From positions 1 to 64,000 of the forward strand of contig WRLE01000009.1 in NCBI GenBank assembly GCA_009777775.1: 64,000 nt of DNA. The letters are read 5' to 3'. The notes below the pieces were generated by a model. The model made no database searches. It was not told the DNA's origin and was given only the letters and a program-made list of their open reading frames with translations. Made by a program: the position numbers and the translations under genes. The DNA comes from Oscillospiraceae bacterium. GTDB lineage: Bacteria; Bacillota; Clostridia; Oscillospirales; Oscillospiraceae. The first letter of the stretch is position 1. Every line of letters begins with the position of its first letter. Below, piece after piece: positions 49,073 through 58,700 of this stretch.

Positions 49073-50449
49073 TTATATCCTCCCTTTTTGCACTTGTGTA
49101 GACACCGCTTGATGCTCCAGAGGGTCACCATCTGAAACTTGGTGACCTTCTGTAAGAAACCCAGTAATTGCAGGCACTTCGCTCAGAAGGTCACCACTTG
49201 AAATATGGTGACCCTCTGGAAGACTCCAAAGCCACGCACTTTTTTTACTATGGTCTCTTGATGATATGATGCCAAGTGATTTTCTCGCGCGCTTAATGGT
49301 TGTTACGGAGTATCCCTGTGCCTGCGCTGCTTCAGTCGCCATTGTAGCTGGCACTGAACCACTTGATAATAATGTCATTAAAAACTCCTCACATCCGCTG
49401 CGTGCTGGAGCGTTTGCAAAATTATTTTTCCGCTTAGGTGGGGTTAGCAAATTTTCTGCGGTAATTTCTGTGTCAATTCCAGCCCAAAGGAATCCTCGAT
49501 CTGACAGTTCGAAACAAATGTTCGCGCTTTGTTCGTCGCTTTTAGCACTTGTTTTAACAGGTGCAAGCACCCTCAATGGTGTAGCCTTACCAGATTCATC
49601 GTAAATACGACCTAATGTGTGTAAAGTTCTAGCGACTCCGGAAATTCCTGTTGAGCCAATCGCTGCATGGACGGCAAAACCACCGTTATTTGATGCCGAA
49701 TGTTTCGAAACATGCATAACAGTCAACGCCGCCGCATTGTATTCCTCAGCAAGTAACCTCAGTGGTTTAAACAAAGTGGTTGCTTCTGTGTAATTGTTTA
49801 GGTCAACTCTCGTTGACAAATAGTGCGCTAATGTATCTATGATGATTAAATCAGGTTTTGTGCTGTGTACCAAGTATTCAAACTCAGGCGATCCGATAGG
49901 TGTTGGGTGTTCCTCGAATGGAACAATGTGAATGTTTTTAGGTTCGTGATCAAACATATCAAGCCTATCAGCTATTTCATCAAGATCATCATCGCCTTCA
50001 AATAGAAGCACCTTGCCTTGTTTTAACTTCTCCATCGAACCATTTATCCCCTGTACTAGTCCACCGCACGAAACCGCCGATGCCAAAGCACATAGCAAGA
50101 ATGTTTTACCAACATGCGGAATGCCTTGGATGAAATTTAACTTTCTCTTTTGAATAATCCCCTCCCAGAGCCACTCTTTGGGCTTGCGTTCGATAGAGTC
50201 AGGGGTTATCGTTCTTAATTGTAATAACTCATGATTTAATGCGTCAGAGCCGTTTAAATTTAGTTCAGCAGTGGAGTAGTCTTGATAATGTCCTAAATTA
50301 GCATTCATTTCAGGAAGCGACCACCCATACAACTCAATAAAATTTGTCAATCGTGCTGCAGTCCATCCCCGATCCATCAACTCTCTCAAGTGGTCTGGTT
50401 CGATTGCATCGGCATCAATTACATTGTTTTCTACACTAATGAGCATCAT
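49073..50449 (-). CDS. AAA ATPase replication protein (RepA/DnaB-like)
   Basis: A 458-aa ATPase. Walker A is IQGIPHVGKTFLL, Walker B is PDLIIIDTLAHYLS, and VMHVSKHSASNNGG is a RecA-fold sensor region, placing it among AAA_25/RepA-type primase-associated helicases of phages and mobile elements. ATG 50449 overlaps the end of the upstream HTH gene. The C-terminal part has an HTH-like region (SVPATMATEAAQAQGYSVTT). It probably drives island replication. Confidence 0.82.
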   Translation of the reverse strand: MMLISVENNVIDADAIEPDHLRELMDRGWTAARLTNFIELYGWSLPEMNANLGHYQDYSTAELNLNGSDALNHELLQLRTITPDSIERKPKEWLWEGIIQKRKLNFIQGIPHVGKTFLLCALASAVSCGGLVQGINGSMEKLKQGKVLLFEGDDDLDEIADRLDMFDHEPKNIHIVPFEEHPTPIGSPEFEYLVHSTKPDLIIIDTLAHYLSTRVDLNNYTEATTLFKPLRLLAEEYNAAALTVMHVSKHSASNNGGFAVHAAIGSTGISGVARTLHTLGRIYDESGKATPLRVLAPVKTSAKSDEQSANICFELSDRGFLWAGIDTEITAENLLTPPKRKNNFANAPARSGCEEFLMTLLSSGSVPATMATEAAQAQGYSVTTIKRARKSLGIISSRDHSKKSAWLWSLPEGHHISSGDLLSEVPAITGFLTEGHQVSDGDPLEHQAVSTQVQKGRI

Positions 50450-50639
50450 TACACCGCTCTTTCTCGATTTGTGAATCAAGCCAACTCTCTAATGCACTAA
50501 TTGGCACAACTACCCTGCGAGGTGACACCCATATTGCAGGAAAATCAGGACGTTTAAGTAATTCATACGTTCTATTACGACCAAGAGAAAGCAGCTGCGA
50601 AACTTCTGCCATTGTATATGTAAGCTTTTCCTTATTCAT
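50436..50639 (-). CDS. excisionase-like HTH protein
   Basis: A 67-aa MerR/excisionase-type HTH (TMAEVSQLLSLGRNRTYELL, then WVSPRRVVVPISALESWLD). Such small proteins bind the attachment or origin region and act as Xis or AlpA-like activators in phages and PICIs. It overlaps the upstream HTH gene by eight bases and the AAA gene by 14. Confidence 0.82.
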   Translation of the reverse strand: MNKEKLTYTMAEVSQLLSLGRNRTYELLKRPDFPAIWVSPRRVVVPISALESWLDSQIEKERCNDAH

Positions 50640-50826
50640 CAGTCGCTTCCTCCCTTAATATTTTGATTGCATCGAAAATTTTTTGTTTCTCTGATACGCT
50701 CAGCTCAAAGCGTAGCTTCCTTGAAAAAACGCTATCGCTAGCATACCCCGCTGCAACTCCGACCTCCCAGAGCTTTAACCCAGCTGTTTTTACCGCTTCT
50801 CGAACATCAGCATTTCTGGACTGCAT
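50632..50826 (-). CDS. phage-type HTH regulator
   Basis: A 64-aa protein (REAVKTAGLKLWEVGVAAGYAS, then VFSRKLRFELSVSEKQKI), a form commonly found at the divergent end of mobile-element operons. ATG 50826 follows GGAG with eight bases of spacing; the longer frame is not supported. It is the first gene of the leftward operon. Confidence 0.75.
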   Translation of the reverse strand: MQSRNADVREAVKTAGLKLWEVGVAAGYASDSVFSRKLRFELSVSEKQKIFDAIKILREEATDE

Positions 50827-50980
50827 ATTAACATCTCCTTGCAAAATATGTAAATTTGTTGTTGACGCTATTTTTATGCTGTGATAGTATAATGGTAACA
50901 ACAACATAAATTTTTGTCAACTAATTTGTTGCTCTTTATACTAATAGCAACATTTTGATAACATCAAGGAGATGATTAAC
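50827..50980. promoter_or_regulatory. divergent switch region of the island
   Basis: A rightward promoter for the repressor: TTGTCA (50914-50919), 17 bases, TATACT (50937-50942). Its complement gives a leftward TTGACA at the same place. TTTGTTG-type half-sites recur in both orientations (near 50851, 50900, 50922), as expected for repressor operators. This is the likely lysogeny-like switch. Confidence 0.7.
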
Positions 50981-51595
50981 ATGACAAGCAACACTATCGG
51001 GTCACGCATCAAAGGACTTAGAGAGTTGAGAAATTTAACACAAAGCGAATTGGCGGCTGCATTGCACGTGCAAAGGCAAACAGTAAACCAATGGGAAAAT
51101 GGGACTCGTGACCTAAAAACAGACTACACGGTTAAACTTGCTGTTTTTTTCGGCACAACCTGCGATTATATATTGCGTGGAATAGATGCACTAAACGTAA
51201 CCGCATATGATGAATTTGGGTTGTCCGATGATGCGCTTGATGCATTGCGCTACCTAAATGAAACAAAGCTAAATCAGCCCGATTCTGTTCACAGTACTCT
51301 TAATTTCTTGCTCGAGAACATGAGCGTTTTATCACATAATGTAATTGGTTGTATAAGAAACTATTTATCGAGTGGTTTTGAAACTGTTTGGACAAACGAA
51401 TTGCTTGATATGATTGAACACTCTATGCTATCGCTACCATTTGGTATGTCTGCAGCTCTTGATAGTATAATTGTACGCGAAAAAAGCACCGGAAACTTAA
51501 CATCATTTCCAGCTGAAATGCTTAATGCTATATATATTATCCAAATACAAAACACACTCCTCCTGCTAAAAGAAAAATGGAGTTCTACAAGATAA
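50981..51595 (+). CDS. XRE-family repressor of the island
   Basis: A 204-aa regulator with an N-terminal XRE HTH (IGSRIKGLRELRNLTQSELAAAL, then VNQWENGTRDLK). The C terminus is not a LexA-type protease. AAGGAG precedes ATG 50981 by nine bases. Position and orientation match the Stl-like master repressor of SaPI/PICI elements, derepressed by a helper phage protein; that role is inferred. Confidence 0.85.
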   Translation: MTSNTIGSRIKGLRELRNLTQSELAAALHVQRQTVNQWENGTRDLKTDYTVKLAVFFGTTCDYILRGIDALNVTAYDEFGLSDDALDALRYLNETKLNQPDSVHSTLNFLLENMSVLSHNVIGCIRNYLSSGFETVWTNELLDMIEHSMLSLPFGMSAALDSIIVREKSTGNLTSFPAEMLNAIYIIQIQNTLLLLKEKWSSTR

Positions 51596-51690
51596 ACAAT
51601 ATAGGCTTTCGCATAGTCGTTATTATCTATAATGATGCAGAGAATAAGAATCAGGTGGACAGATTGACCACGCCGAAAAGGAGAAGACAC

Positions 51691-52872
51691 ATGGCAAATA
51701 AAAAGAACACCCGCGCACCTTTTGGCAGCGGGACGATAAGACAGAGATCAGATGGGCGTTGGGAAGCTCGAGTAACAACACATTATGACTCAGGAACGGG
51801 TAAGCAGATGCGTCGCAGCGTATATGGGGACACTCAAGCAGATGTCCGGCAAAAACTAACAGCTTTGACAAAAGACGTTGACGATGGCACTTATATAGAG
51901 CCGTCGAAGCTAACGGTTGAACAATGGCTAGATATTTGGGTTGCAACATATTTAGGGGCTATAAAACCTAACACAGCAGACAAATACGCTTCTATATGTA
52001 AAACTCACCTCAAACCTAGTCTTGGTTCATCGCCGCTCAAATCGTTGTCAGCGCATACAATACAGTCGTTATACAACGAACTTCAAAAGGGAGACGGTAT
52101 TAAAAAAGGTTTATCTCCAAAAACTGTAAAAAACATCCACGGTGTTTTACACAAGTCATTTCAACAAGCAGTTAAGCTTGACTATATCAGAGTAAACCCC
52201 TGTGCAGCTGTTGAATTACCCCGAATCGTTAGAAAAGAGATTGCCCCATTAAATGAAGATCAGATGGCTGCCTTCCTCGATGCTATACAAGGCCACCGGT
52301 GGGAAATGCTATATACCGTTGCATTGTTTACAGGGCTGCGACAAGGCGAGCTGTTAGGACTTGACTGGCAGAGCGTGGATTTCGAACGTGGAACTATTCA
52401 CGTATCAAAACAATTGCAACGCAATCGATCGACAGGTATTTATGAACTCGTAGCGACAAAAAACAACAAAGGGCGTATTATAACACCCGCTCCTTCAATA
52501 CTGCAAATCCTTAAGGATCAAAGACGAAATCAACTGCAATGGAAATTCAGGGCAGGGGAAGCATGGAACGACACGCAACTTGTTTTTACAGATGAATTGG
52601 GTAACCATTTGTCTGCTCAAACCGTATACCTACATTGCAAAAAAATTGCTGCTGGAATTGGCTTGCCAAATTTTCGATTTCATGACCTTAGACACTCGTA
52701 TGCCGTTGCAGCACTTTCTTCAGGTGACGATATTAAGACGCTTCAGGAAACCCTTGGGCATCACACAATTTCATTTACTTTGGACACATATGCTCATGTC
52801 ACAGAAAAGATGAAAAAGGAATCGGCCGCACGTATGGAATCATTTTACAGAAGCATAAAAAATGCAGTTTAG
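51691..52872 (+). CDS. int: tyrosine recombinase (island integrase)
   Basis: A 393-aa site-specific recombinase. It has an N-terminal arm-binding domain, a core-binding domain from about residue 70, and a catalytic domain with Arg in FTGLRQGELLGLDW, HDLRHSYA, HH in LGHHTIS and the Tyr in TLDTYAHVTEKM. ATG 51691 follows AAGGAG. It lies 80 bases from the attachment site, as is usual for an integrase of the Tn916/phage type, and targets the 3' end of tRNA-Leu. Confidence 0.95.
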   Translation: MANKKNTRAPFGSGTIRQRSDGRWEARVTTHYDSGTGKQMRRSVYGDTQADVRQKLTALTKDVDDGTYIEPSKLTVEQWLDIWVATYLGAIKPNTADKYASICKTHLKPSLGSSPLKSLSAHTIQSLYNELQKGDGIKKGLSPKTVKNIHGVLHKSFQQAVKLDYIRVNPCAAVELPRIVRKEIAPLNEDQMAAFLDAIQGHRWEMLYTVALFTGLRQGELLGLDWQSVDFERGTIHVSKQLQRNRSTGIYELVATKNNKGRIITPAPSILQILKDQRRNQLQWKFRAGEAWNDTQLVFTDELGNHLSAQTVYLHCKKIAAGIGLPNFRFHDLRHSYAVAALSSGDDIKTLQETLGHHTISFTLDTYAHVTEKMKKESAARMESFYRSIKNAV

Positions 52873-52918
52873 CAAACTTAAGAAAACGATTAAAATGCAT
52901 CAACAAAAATCTCTTAGG

Positions 52919-53020
52919 GGTATTTTTAGGGGTCAAACGTATATTTTAGCAGCAAAAAGAATCCTGTAACCATTGCAGTTACAGGATTCTATATTGGTGC
53001 GCGAGGGGGGACTCGAACCC
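52919..53020. repeat. attR of the island
   Basis: The exact core is 52953-53020, identical to 45492-45559. It includes the first bases of the acceptor and T-arm of tRNA-Leu, the CCA, and the terminator. The left flank has an AGGGGTCAAA box (52928-52937). Confidence 0.92.
52953..52990 (-). terminator. tRNA-Leu terminator
   Basis: A 13-bp perfect stem downstream of the tRNA on the minus strand, then a T run. Confidence 0.85.
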
Positions 53021-53082
53021 CCACCCACGTATTGTGGACTAGAACCTGAATCTAGCGAGTCTACCAGTTCCACCACTCGCGC
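52995..53082 (-). tRNA. tRNA-Leu(CAG)
   Basis: An 88-base tRNA with an encoded CCA. The acceptor stem begins GCGCGAG; the anticodon stem CTAGA/TCTAG encloses TTCAGGT, so the anticodon is CAG; a long variable arm and the GGTTCGAGTCC T-arm are typical of tRNA-Leu. The island's attachment core overlaps its 3' end and leaves the tRNA intact. Confidence 0.96.
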
Positions 53083-53140
53083 ATATGATGTTTATCGCCT
53101 GTTGGTCCAGGGTAAATGGCATTTCCATCAGGCAAATGTT

Positions 53141-53169
53141 AGTATAACAAGGTAGCAGATATGTGTCAA
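53141..53169 (-). promoter_or_regulatory. promoter of tRNA-Leu
   Basis: On the minus strand TTGACA (53164-53169), 17 bases, TATACT (53141-53146). The start is about 55 bases upstream of the tRNA. Confidence 0.8.
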
Positions 53170-53205
53170 GCACAAAGTCAACTGCTGAAACTTAGTTGAA
53201 GATTG

Positions 53206-53247
53206 CAAGTTTAATTGCCCAAGTTTAATTGCCCAAGTTTTATTGCC
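53206..53247. repeat. short tandem repeat (AAGTTTAATTGCCC) about three copies
   Basis: Three imperfect copies of a 14-base unit lie in the gap between the tRNA promoter and the hydrolase gene. No coding potential. Confidence 0.75.
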
Positions 53248-53357
53248 AGTTAAATCAAGCTGCGATTTCGTTTGCAGTTCTGTTTCATTTTCTTGCATTT
53301 CCTTATTTACATAGTATAATCTAGTAGTAAATAATGAATATGAGAGGAATAGAAAAT

Positions 53358-53996
53358 ATGTCAAAAACAATTGTATGTTTCGGAGACTCTAATACCTTTG
53401 GTGCTGATTTTTCCAGCCCTGGTGGAAGGCTTGAGAGAAGATGGCCAGTGGTCATGGCTGAATTGTTAGGGAGCGAATATGATGTCAAAGAAGAAGGGCT
53501 CAGCGGGCGGACCATTGCCACTGATGACACCATGTGGAACAACAACCTCAACGGCATGAAAGCATTCACAGATCAAGTTATGCCCCATGCTCCAGTGCAT
53601 CTACTTATTATAATGCTTGGTACCAATGATGTTAAAGAAAGCTACGGTTTAGCAGCACAGCAAATAACAGAGCATATGGGACAGCTAATCGAATATGCAA
53701 AAAGCTCCAATATTTGGCAAGATGAAAAAAGGCTGCTACTCATTGCGCCGACTCCAATTGGAGATGAAGTGGTGGGAACGAGTCGACTGGGTCAGTCATT
53801 TGGTGGTCAATCAGTGGAAAAGTCAAAGCAACTTGGAGCTCTATATATGGAACTTGCTAAATCTCAAGAATGCTTATTTATAGATGCAGCAGATCATATT
53901 TCCGTTGGAACAAACGACTATGTGCATCTTTCCGCAGAAGGACACAGCACTTTAGGCATTGCAATTTCACAGTTTATTCAATCAAATTCGATATAA
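53358..53996 (+). CDS. SGNH/GDSL hydrolase
   Basis: A 212-aa esterase or lipase-type hydrolase. The catalytic serine is in CFGDSNTFG, the Gly and Asn of the oxyanion hole appear in the SGRTIATDD and GTNDVKE segments, and the Asp/His pair is in NDYVHLSAEGH. No signal peptide, so cytoplasmic. Substrate unknown. ATG 53358 follows AGAGG. Confidence 0.88.
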   Translation: MSKTIVCFGDSNTFGADFSSPGGRLERRWPVVMAELLGSEYDVKEEGLSGRTIATDDTMWNNNLNGMKAFTDQVMPHAPVHLLIIMLGTNDVKESYGLAAQQITEHMGQLIEYAKSSNIWQDEKRLLLIAPTPIGDEVVGTSRLGQSFGGQSVEKSKQLGALYMELAKSQECLFIDAADHISVGTNDYVHLSAEGHSTLGIAISQFIQSNSI

Positions 53997-54139
53997 ACCC
54001 ACCAAATTTGTGTAATTAATTTTGCTAATAATAACTTGCTATGTTACTTGACATTTCCATACCGATTCCTATAAAATGCCTAAGTAAATAACAAAGTGCG
54101 CAAATACAATGTGCATAGTCTGAATATAGGAGTTTTACC

Positions 54140-55657
54140 GTGTATACTGTTGGGTTCGATTACGATAAATATATAAAACTGCAATCGGAAAAGATATTGG
54201 AAAGAATCGCCATGTTTGGCAACAAATTGTATCTGGAATTTGGGGGGAAACTCTTCGATGACCAGCACGCATCTCGTGTGTTGCCGGGATACTTGCCTGA
54301 CACTAAGGTTCACTTATTAAAGACCCTTGCAGACAAAGCCGAAATCGTGATTGTTATAAATGCCTCCAGCATTGATTCCAGCAAATCTGTTGGCGATACT
54401 GGTGTTTCATATGATGATGATGTTTTACGACTCATTGATGAGTTTACAAATAGCGATTTATACGTTGGCAGCGTTGTAATAAGCCAATACATGGGGCAAC
54501 AATCTGCGGACAGATTCAAAGCCTATCTTGAAAATCTAGGAATAACTGTCTTCATAATGCATTATATTCCAGAAACCCATTATCCATCCAACATTTCACT
54601 AATTTTAAGCGAAAAAGGATATGGCAATAACGACTATATTAGAACAACCCGCCCCTTAGTTGTTGTAACTGCTCCAGGTCCTGGCAGCGGTAAAATGGCT
54701 GCCTGCTTATCCCAGTTATATCAAGAGCATATGCGAGGGGTAAGGGCTGGTTATGCCAAATTCGAGACCTTTCCAGTATGGAACAGGCCCTTAAAAGACA
54801 TGATTAACTTAGCTTATGAAGCAGCTACAGCCGACCTTGACGATGTGAATATGATTGACCCATTTCATCTTGAAGCTTATGAGCTTTCCGCTGTAAATTA
54901 TAATCGTGACATTGAGGTATTCCCAATTTTAAATGCAATGTTCAAGAGAATATGGGGAGCTAGTCCATATAAATCACCAACAGACATGGGTGTAAACATG
55001 GTTGGATATTGCATCACCAACGAGGATGTCTGTGAGAGAGCATCTCAGCAAGAAATAATCAGGCGTTATTTCCATACCCAACTGGATTATGCAAAAGGCG
55101 TTTTAGCCAAAACAGCTGCAACAAAGCTGGAAATATTAATGAGCAATGCTGGCTTGTCCCAAAACGACAGACCTTCTGTTGCACCTGCTTTGAATAAAGC
55201 AACACTAACCGACAGTCCTTGCGTAGCCATTGAACTTCCCGATGGTACCCTTATCACTGGAAAAACTTCAGAGCTACTTGGTGCATCATCTGCTGCACTG
55301 CTCAATGCTTTGAAGTATCTCGCCAATATTGATGATAGAGTTCCATTAATATCTCCTGCTTTAATAGAACCAATCCAAAAACTAAAAGTCGGCTATCTGC
55401 GAAACGAAAACCCACGTCTGCATCTAGATGAAGTCTTGATAGCCCTTGCCATCAGTACAGCCACAAACCCCACTGCCGAACTGGTACTGGAGCAACTTCC
55501 AAAACTGGCTTACTCAGAAGCCCATTCAAGTGTCATACTATCCCAGGTCGATATCAACGTATTCCGCCAGCTTGGTGTGAACATAACATGCGAGCCAGTA
55601 TACCAAAATAAAAATTTATTCCATAAAAACGAAACAGCAGGAGCCTGTTCGTTTTAA
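54140..55657 (+). CDS. DUF1846-family protein
   Basis: A 505-aa protein of the DUF1846 family, widespread in Firmicutes: GFDYDKYIKLQSEKILERI, YLEFGGKLFDDQHASRVLPG, and PLVVVTAPGPGSGKMAACLSQLY, which contains a P-loop-like GPGSGKM. GTG 54140 follows AGGAG by seven bases. The structure and role are not settled; a nucleotide-binding fold is inferred from the GSGK motif. Confidence 0.9.
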   Translation: MYTVGFDYDKYIKLQSEKILERIAMFGNKLYLEFGGKLFDDQHASRVLPGYLPDTKVHLLKTLADKAEIVIVINASSIDSSKSVGDTGVSYDDDVLRLIDEFTNSDLYVGSVVISQYMGQQSADRFKAYLENLGITVFIMHYIPETHYPSNISLILSEKGYGNNDYIRTTRPLVVVTAPGPGSGKMAACLSQLYQEHMRGVRAGYAKFETFPVWNRPLKDMINLAYEAATADLDDVNMIDPFHLEAYELSAVNYNRDIEVFPILNAMFKRIWGASPYKSPTDMGVNMVGYCITNEDVCERASQQEIIRRYFHTQLDYAKGVLAKTAATKLEILMSNAGLSQNDRPSVAPALNKATLTDSPCVAIELPDGTLITGKTSELLGASSAALLNALKYLANIDDRVPLISPALIEPIQKLKVGYLRNENPRLHLDEVLIALAISTATNPTAELVLEQLPKLAYSEAHSSVILSQVDINVFRQLGVNITCEPVYQNKNLFHKNETAGACSF

Positions 55658-55687
55658 ATGATATACTCCCAATGCTTATAATAAATC

Positions 55688-55730
55688 AAAAAGGGCGAGT
55701 GCTATATTAGTAGCATTCGCCAATTTGTTT
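55688..55730. terminator. bidirectional terminator between DUF1846 and mfd
   Basis: An 11-bp stem GGCGAGTGCTA / TAGCATTCGCC (one mismatch) with a short loop, T-rich on the plus side and followed by CTTTTT on the minus side. Serves the two converging genes. Confidence 0.8.
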
Positions 55731-55747
55731 TCAGTTATAAATTGCAA

Positions 55748-58700
55748 TTATGCCATTTGGCAGCTTTGATAAGCCCTTACCAGATTCACTGCTTCGTCTA
55801 TAATGGCTGAATCCACAAGTTTGAGCGCTATTGCAGGATCAGTACCTGCTATAACTTTTATTCTACCAGTGTATTCCTCAAGCCCATATAGCCTTGAAAT
55901 ATTATCCATTTCAAAATCCGAAAGCTTTAGCTGGAGCCATCCATCTTTTTGCGTAATTTCTGTAATTCCTGCAATTGCCGCTTCGCTTCGCATTAGAGCA
56001 ATTGATGTGAGAGCCAATACTTCCTTGGGTGGGTCTCCATATCGGTCTATGAGTTCATCAATCATATCGTCGCAATCTTCCTTAGTGCGAATAAGGGCAA
56101 TGCGCCGATATATATCCATCCTCTGGCCACCTGAGGGAACATATTTTTCCGGTATACTGGCTTCCACATTTAAGTCTGCTGGACATTCTGCTTTTGTCTG
56201 CTGTTTTTCACCCTTTTCTTCCAGGACGGCTTCTTCCAATAGTTTCAGATACATATCATATCCAACGCTTAACATATGTCCCGATTGTTCCGCTCCCAGC
56301 AAGCTTCCCGCTCCCCTGATTTCCAAGTCACGCATAGCAATCTTGAATCCTGAATTAAATTCTGCGAATTCTCGAATTGCACTAAGCCGCTTTTGAGCCA
56401 CTTCAGACAAGACCTTCCCCCTTCGAAATGTCAAATAAGCATAAGCGCGACGAGGTGAACGACCGACTCTCCCCCTTATTTGGTGCAGCTGTGCCAAACC
56501 AAGCCTATCTGCATCTTCCACAATCAGTGTATTCACATTGGGTATGTCGATACCTGATTCAATAATAGTAGTGCATACCAATACTTGGATTTCTCCAGCC
56601 GTCATTCTTTCCATCACTTCGCTCAGGCTATCCTCATCCATTCTACCATGGGCAACAGCTAGGCTTACTCCTTCTAGCATTTCAGAAAGAGATGCAGTGA
56701 CACGTTCGATGTTTTCGATTCTATTGTGTAAATAATATACCTGCCCTCCGCGGGAAACCTCCCTTCTGATGGCATCGCATAAAATACTCCATTCATGTTC
56801 AAGTACATAGGTCTGAACAGGATGTCTGCTTTGTGGCGGTTCTTCAATGGTGGACATATCACGAACACCGCTCAGTGCCATATTAAGTGTTCGAGGTATG
56901 GGTGTTGCAGATAACGTAAGCACATCCACTTGTTTTGATAATTCCTTTAGTCGTTCTTTGTGGGAGACACCAAAACGTTGCTCCTCATCCACCACCAATA
57001 AGCCCAGCTTTGCAAAGTGGACATCCTTCTGAAGCAATCTATGGGTACCTATGACTAAATCGACACTCCCGTTCTCTAGTCCCTTCAAAGCAGCTTTCAC
57101 TTCCGCTTTGCTCCTAAAACGGCTAAGCACCTCTATATTGACAGGGTATCCGGCAAATCGTCGCATGGATGTAACAAAATGCTGCTGTGCTAAAACTGTC
57201 GTTGGAACTAGTATCGCTGCTTGAAATCCTCCCAAAACGCATTTCATCACTGCTCGCAAGGCAATTTCTGTTTTCCCATAACCCACATCACCACATAATA
57301 GTCGATCCATTGGTATTGGCTTTTCCATATCAGCTTTGATTTCATCAGCGCATTTTAATTGATCATCTGTTTCTTGGTATCCAAATTTTTCTTCAAACTC
57401 CGTCTGCCAAATCGAATCTTCGGGAAAGGCATTACCTTTGATTCGCTGTCGCTCTGCGTATAGTTTTATAAGCTCTGCTGCCATTTCTTTAGCTGCTGAT
57501 TTTGCACGAGACTTAACCCGTGACCAATCTGTGCCACCTAATTTGGATAACTTGACGGAACGCCTAGTGCTTCCCTCGGTATTTCCATCTGTTCCTCCGC
57601 CAATGTATTTTGCAATCGTATCCAATTGTGTTGCAGGAACATATAAACTATCTGTGCCAGCATATGCAATTTTCACATAATCTTTGCGTACTCCATCCAC
57701 AGGAATTTTGAAAAGTCCCACAAATCTACCAATACCATGATGGTCATGGACAACCAAATCCCCTGGTGACAAATCGGAAAAACTCTGTATCCGTTCTCTA
57801 TTTGCTTTAGCCTTGCTTCTCCTTCTTCGGCTAAAAATGGGTCCTAAGGATATTTGACCTTCAGTTATCACAGCAAGCTTAATCCCTGGATATTCCATGC
57901 CCGCTGAAAGATATCCTTCTGATATTATACATTCGCCTGCTTTGGGTAGCTCTTGTAATGAATAATCCAAACCTGATGGTATGCCACGTTCGTCCAAGTG
58001 TTCCTTTAATAGTCTTCCGCTCCGTTGATCTCGGCACATGATTATCGTTCGAAAACCTGATTCTCTGTAATGGGCTATATCCGAAGCTGCTGTATCAAGA
58101 CTTCCTCCATATGATGGAAGGCGTTTCGTACTCATATTGAGCATCATGCGTGGTCCCAGCGGATATGAGCTGGCAGAGAAGCTATCTGTCATTATAGTTG
58201 CGAATTTACTGATTATATTTAAAAAGCCTCCCCAATCCTCTGAAAAACGGATAAAACTGCTTTCTAAAATCCCAGCTTCAAGTAATGTAACACTATCTTC
58301 GCCAAGGAGTTTGAGATAATTATCTGCTCTTTCTTTAATACGAAGAGGTTCGCACATAATCACAATTGTATCTGAGGCTATATAATCTAGAGCCGTTGCC
58401 ATGGGATAAATTAGCTCGATGTACCTGTCTGCTGCAGAAAAGTTGCTACTATGTAAAATTCGCTCCATGTCCAATGATAAGTTTTCCAAAAGGGTTTGGC
58501 TAGTTGCTTTTCGTTTATCAAGCCTATTGATTTGCTCCTCAATTTCAGCAGCTAAGCCTTGAGCCCCCACCATTCCGTCTTTCTCGTAATGGGATATTAG
58601 TGTTTCAGCAACTGGTACAATCTGAACCATGCTGATTTGATCAGTCCTTCGTTGGGATTCTATATCGAAAAACCCCATGGAATCTATTTCATTTCCAAAA

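Larger units (their letters stand above)
45492..53020. mobile_element. integrated PICI-like island in tRNA-Leu
   Basis: An element of about 7.5 kb between identical 68-bp repeats. Plus strand: XRE repressor and tyrosine integrase at the right end. Minus strand, divergent: an HTH regulator, an excisionase-like HTH, an AAA replication ATPase, small ORFs and a terminase small subunit. No capsid, portal, tail, lysis or large terminase gene is present. This matches the hallmark order of phage-inducible chromosomal islands: int-repressor divergent from regulator/xis-rep-terS. An alternative is a decayed prophage, but the compact, gap-free minus-strand operon argues against decay. Confidence 0.85.
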
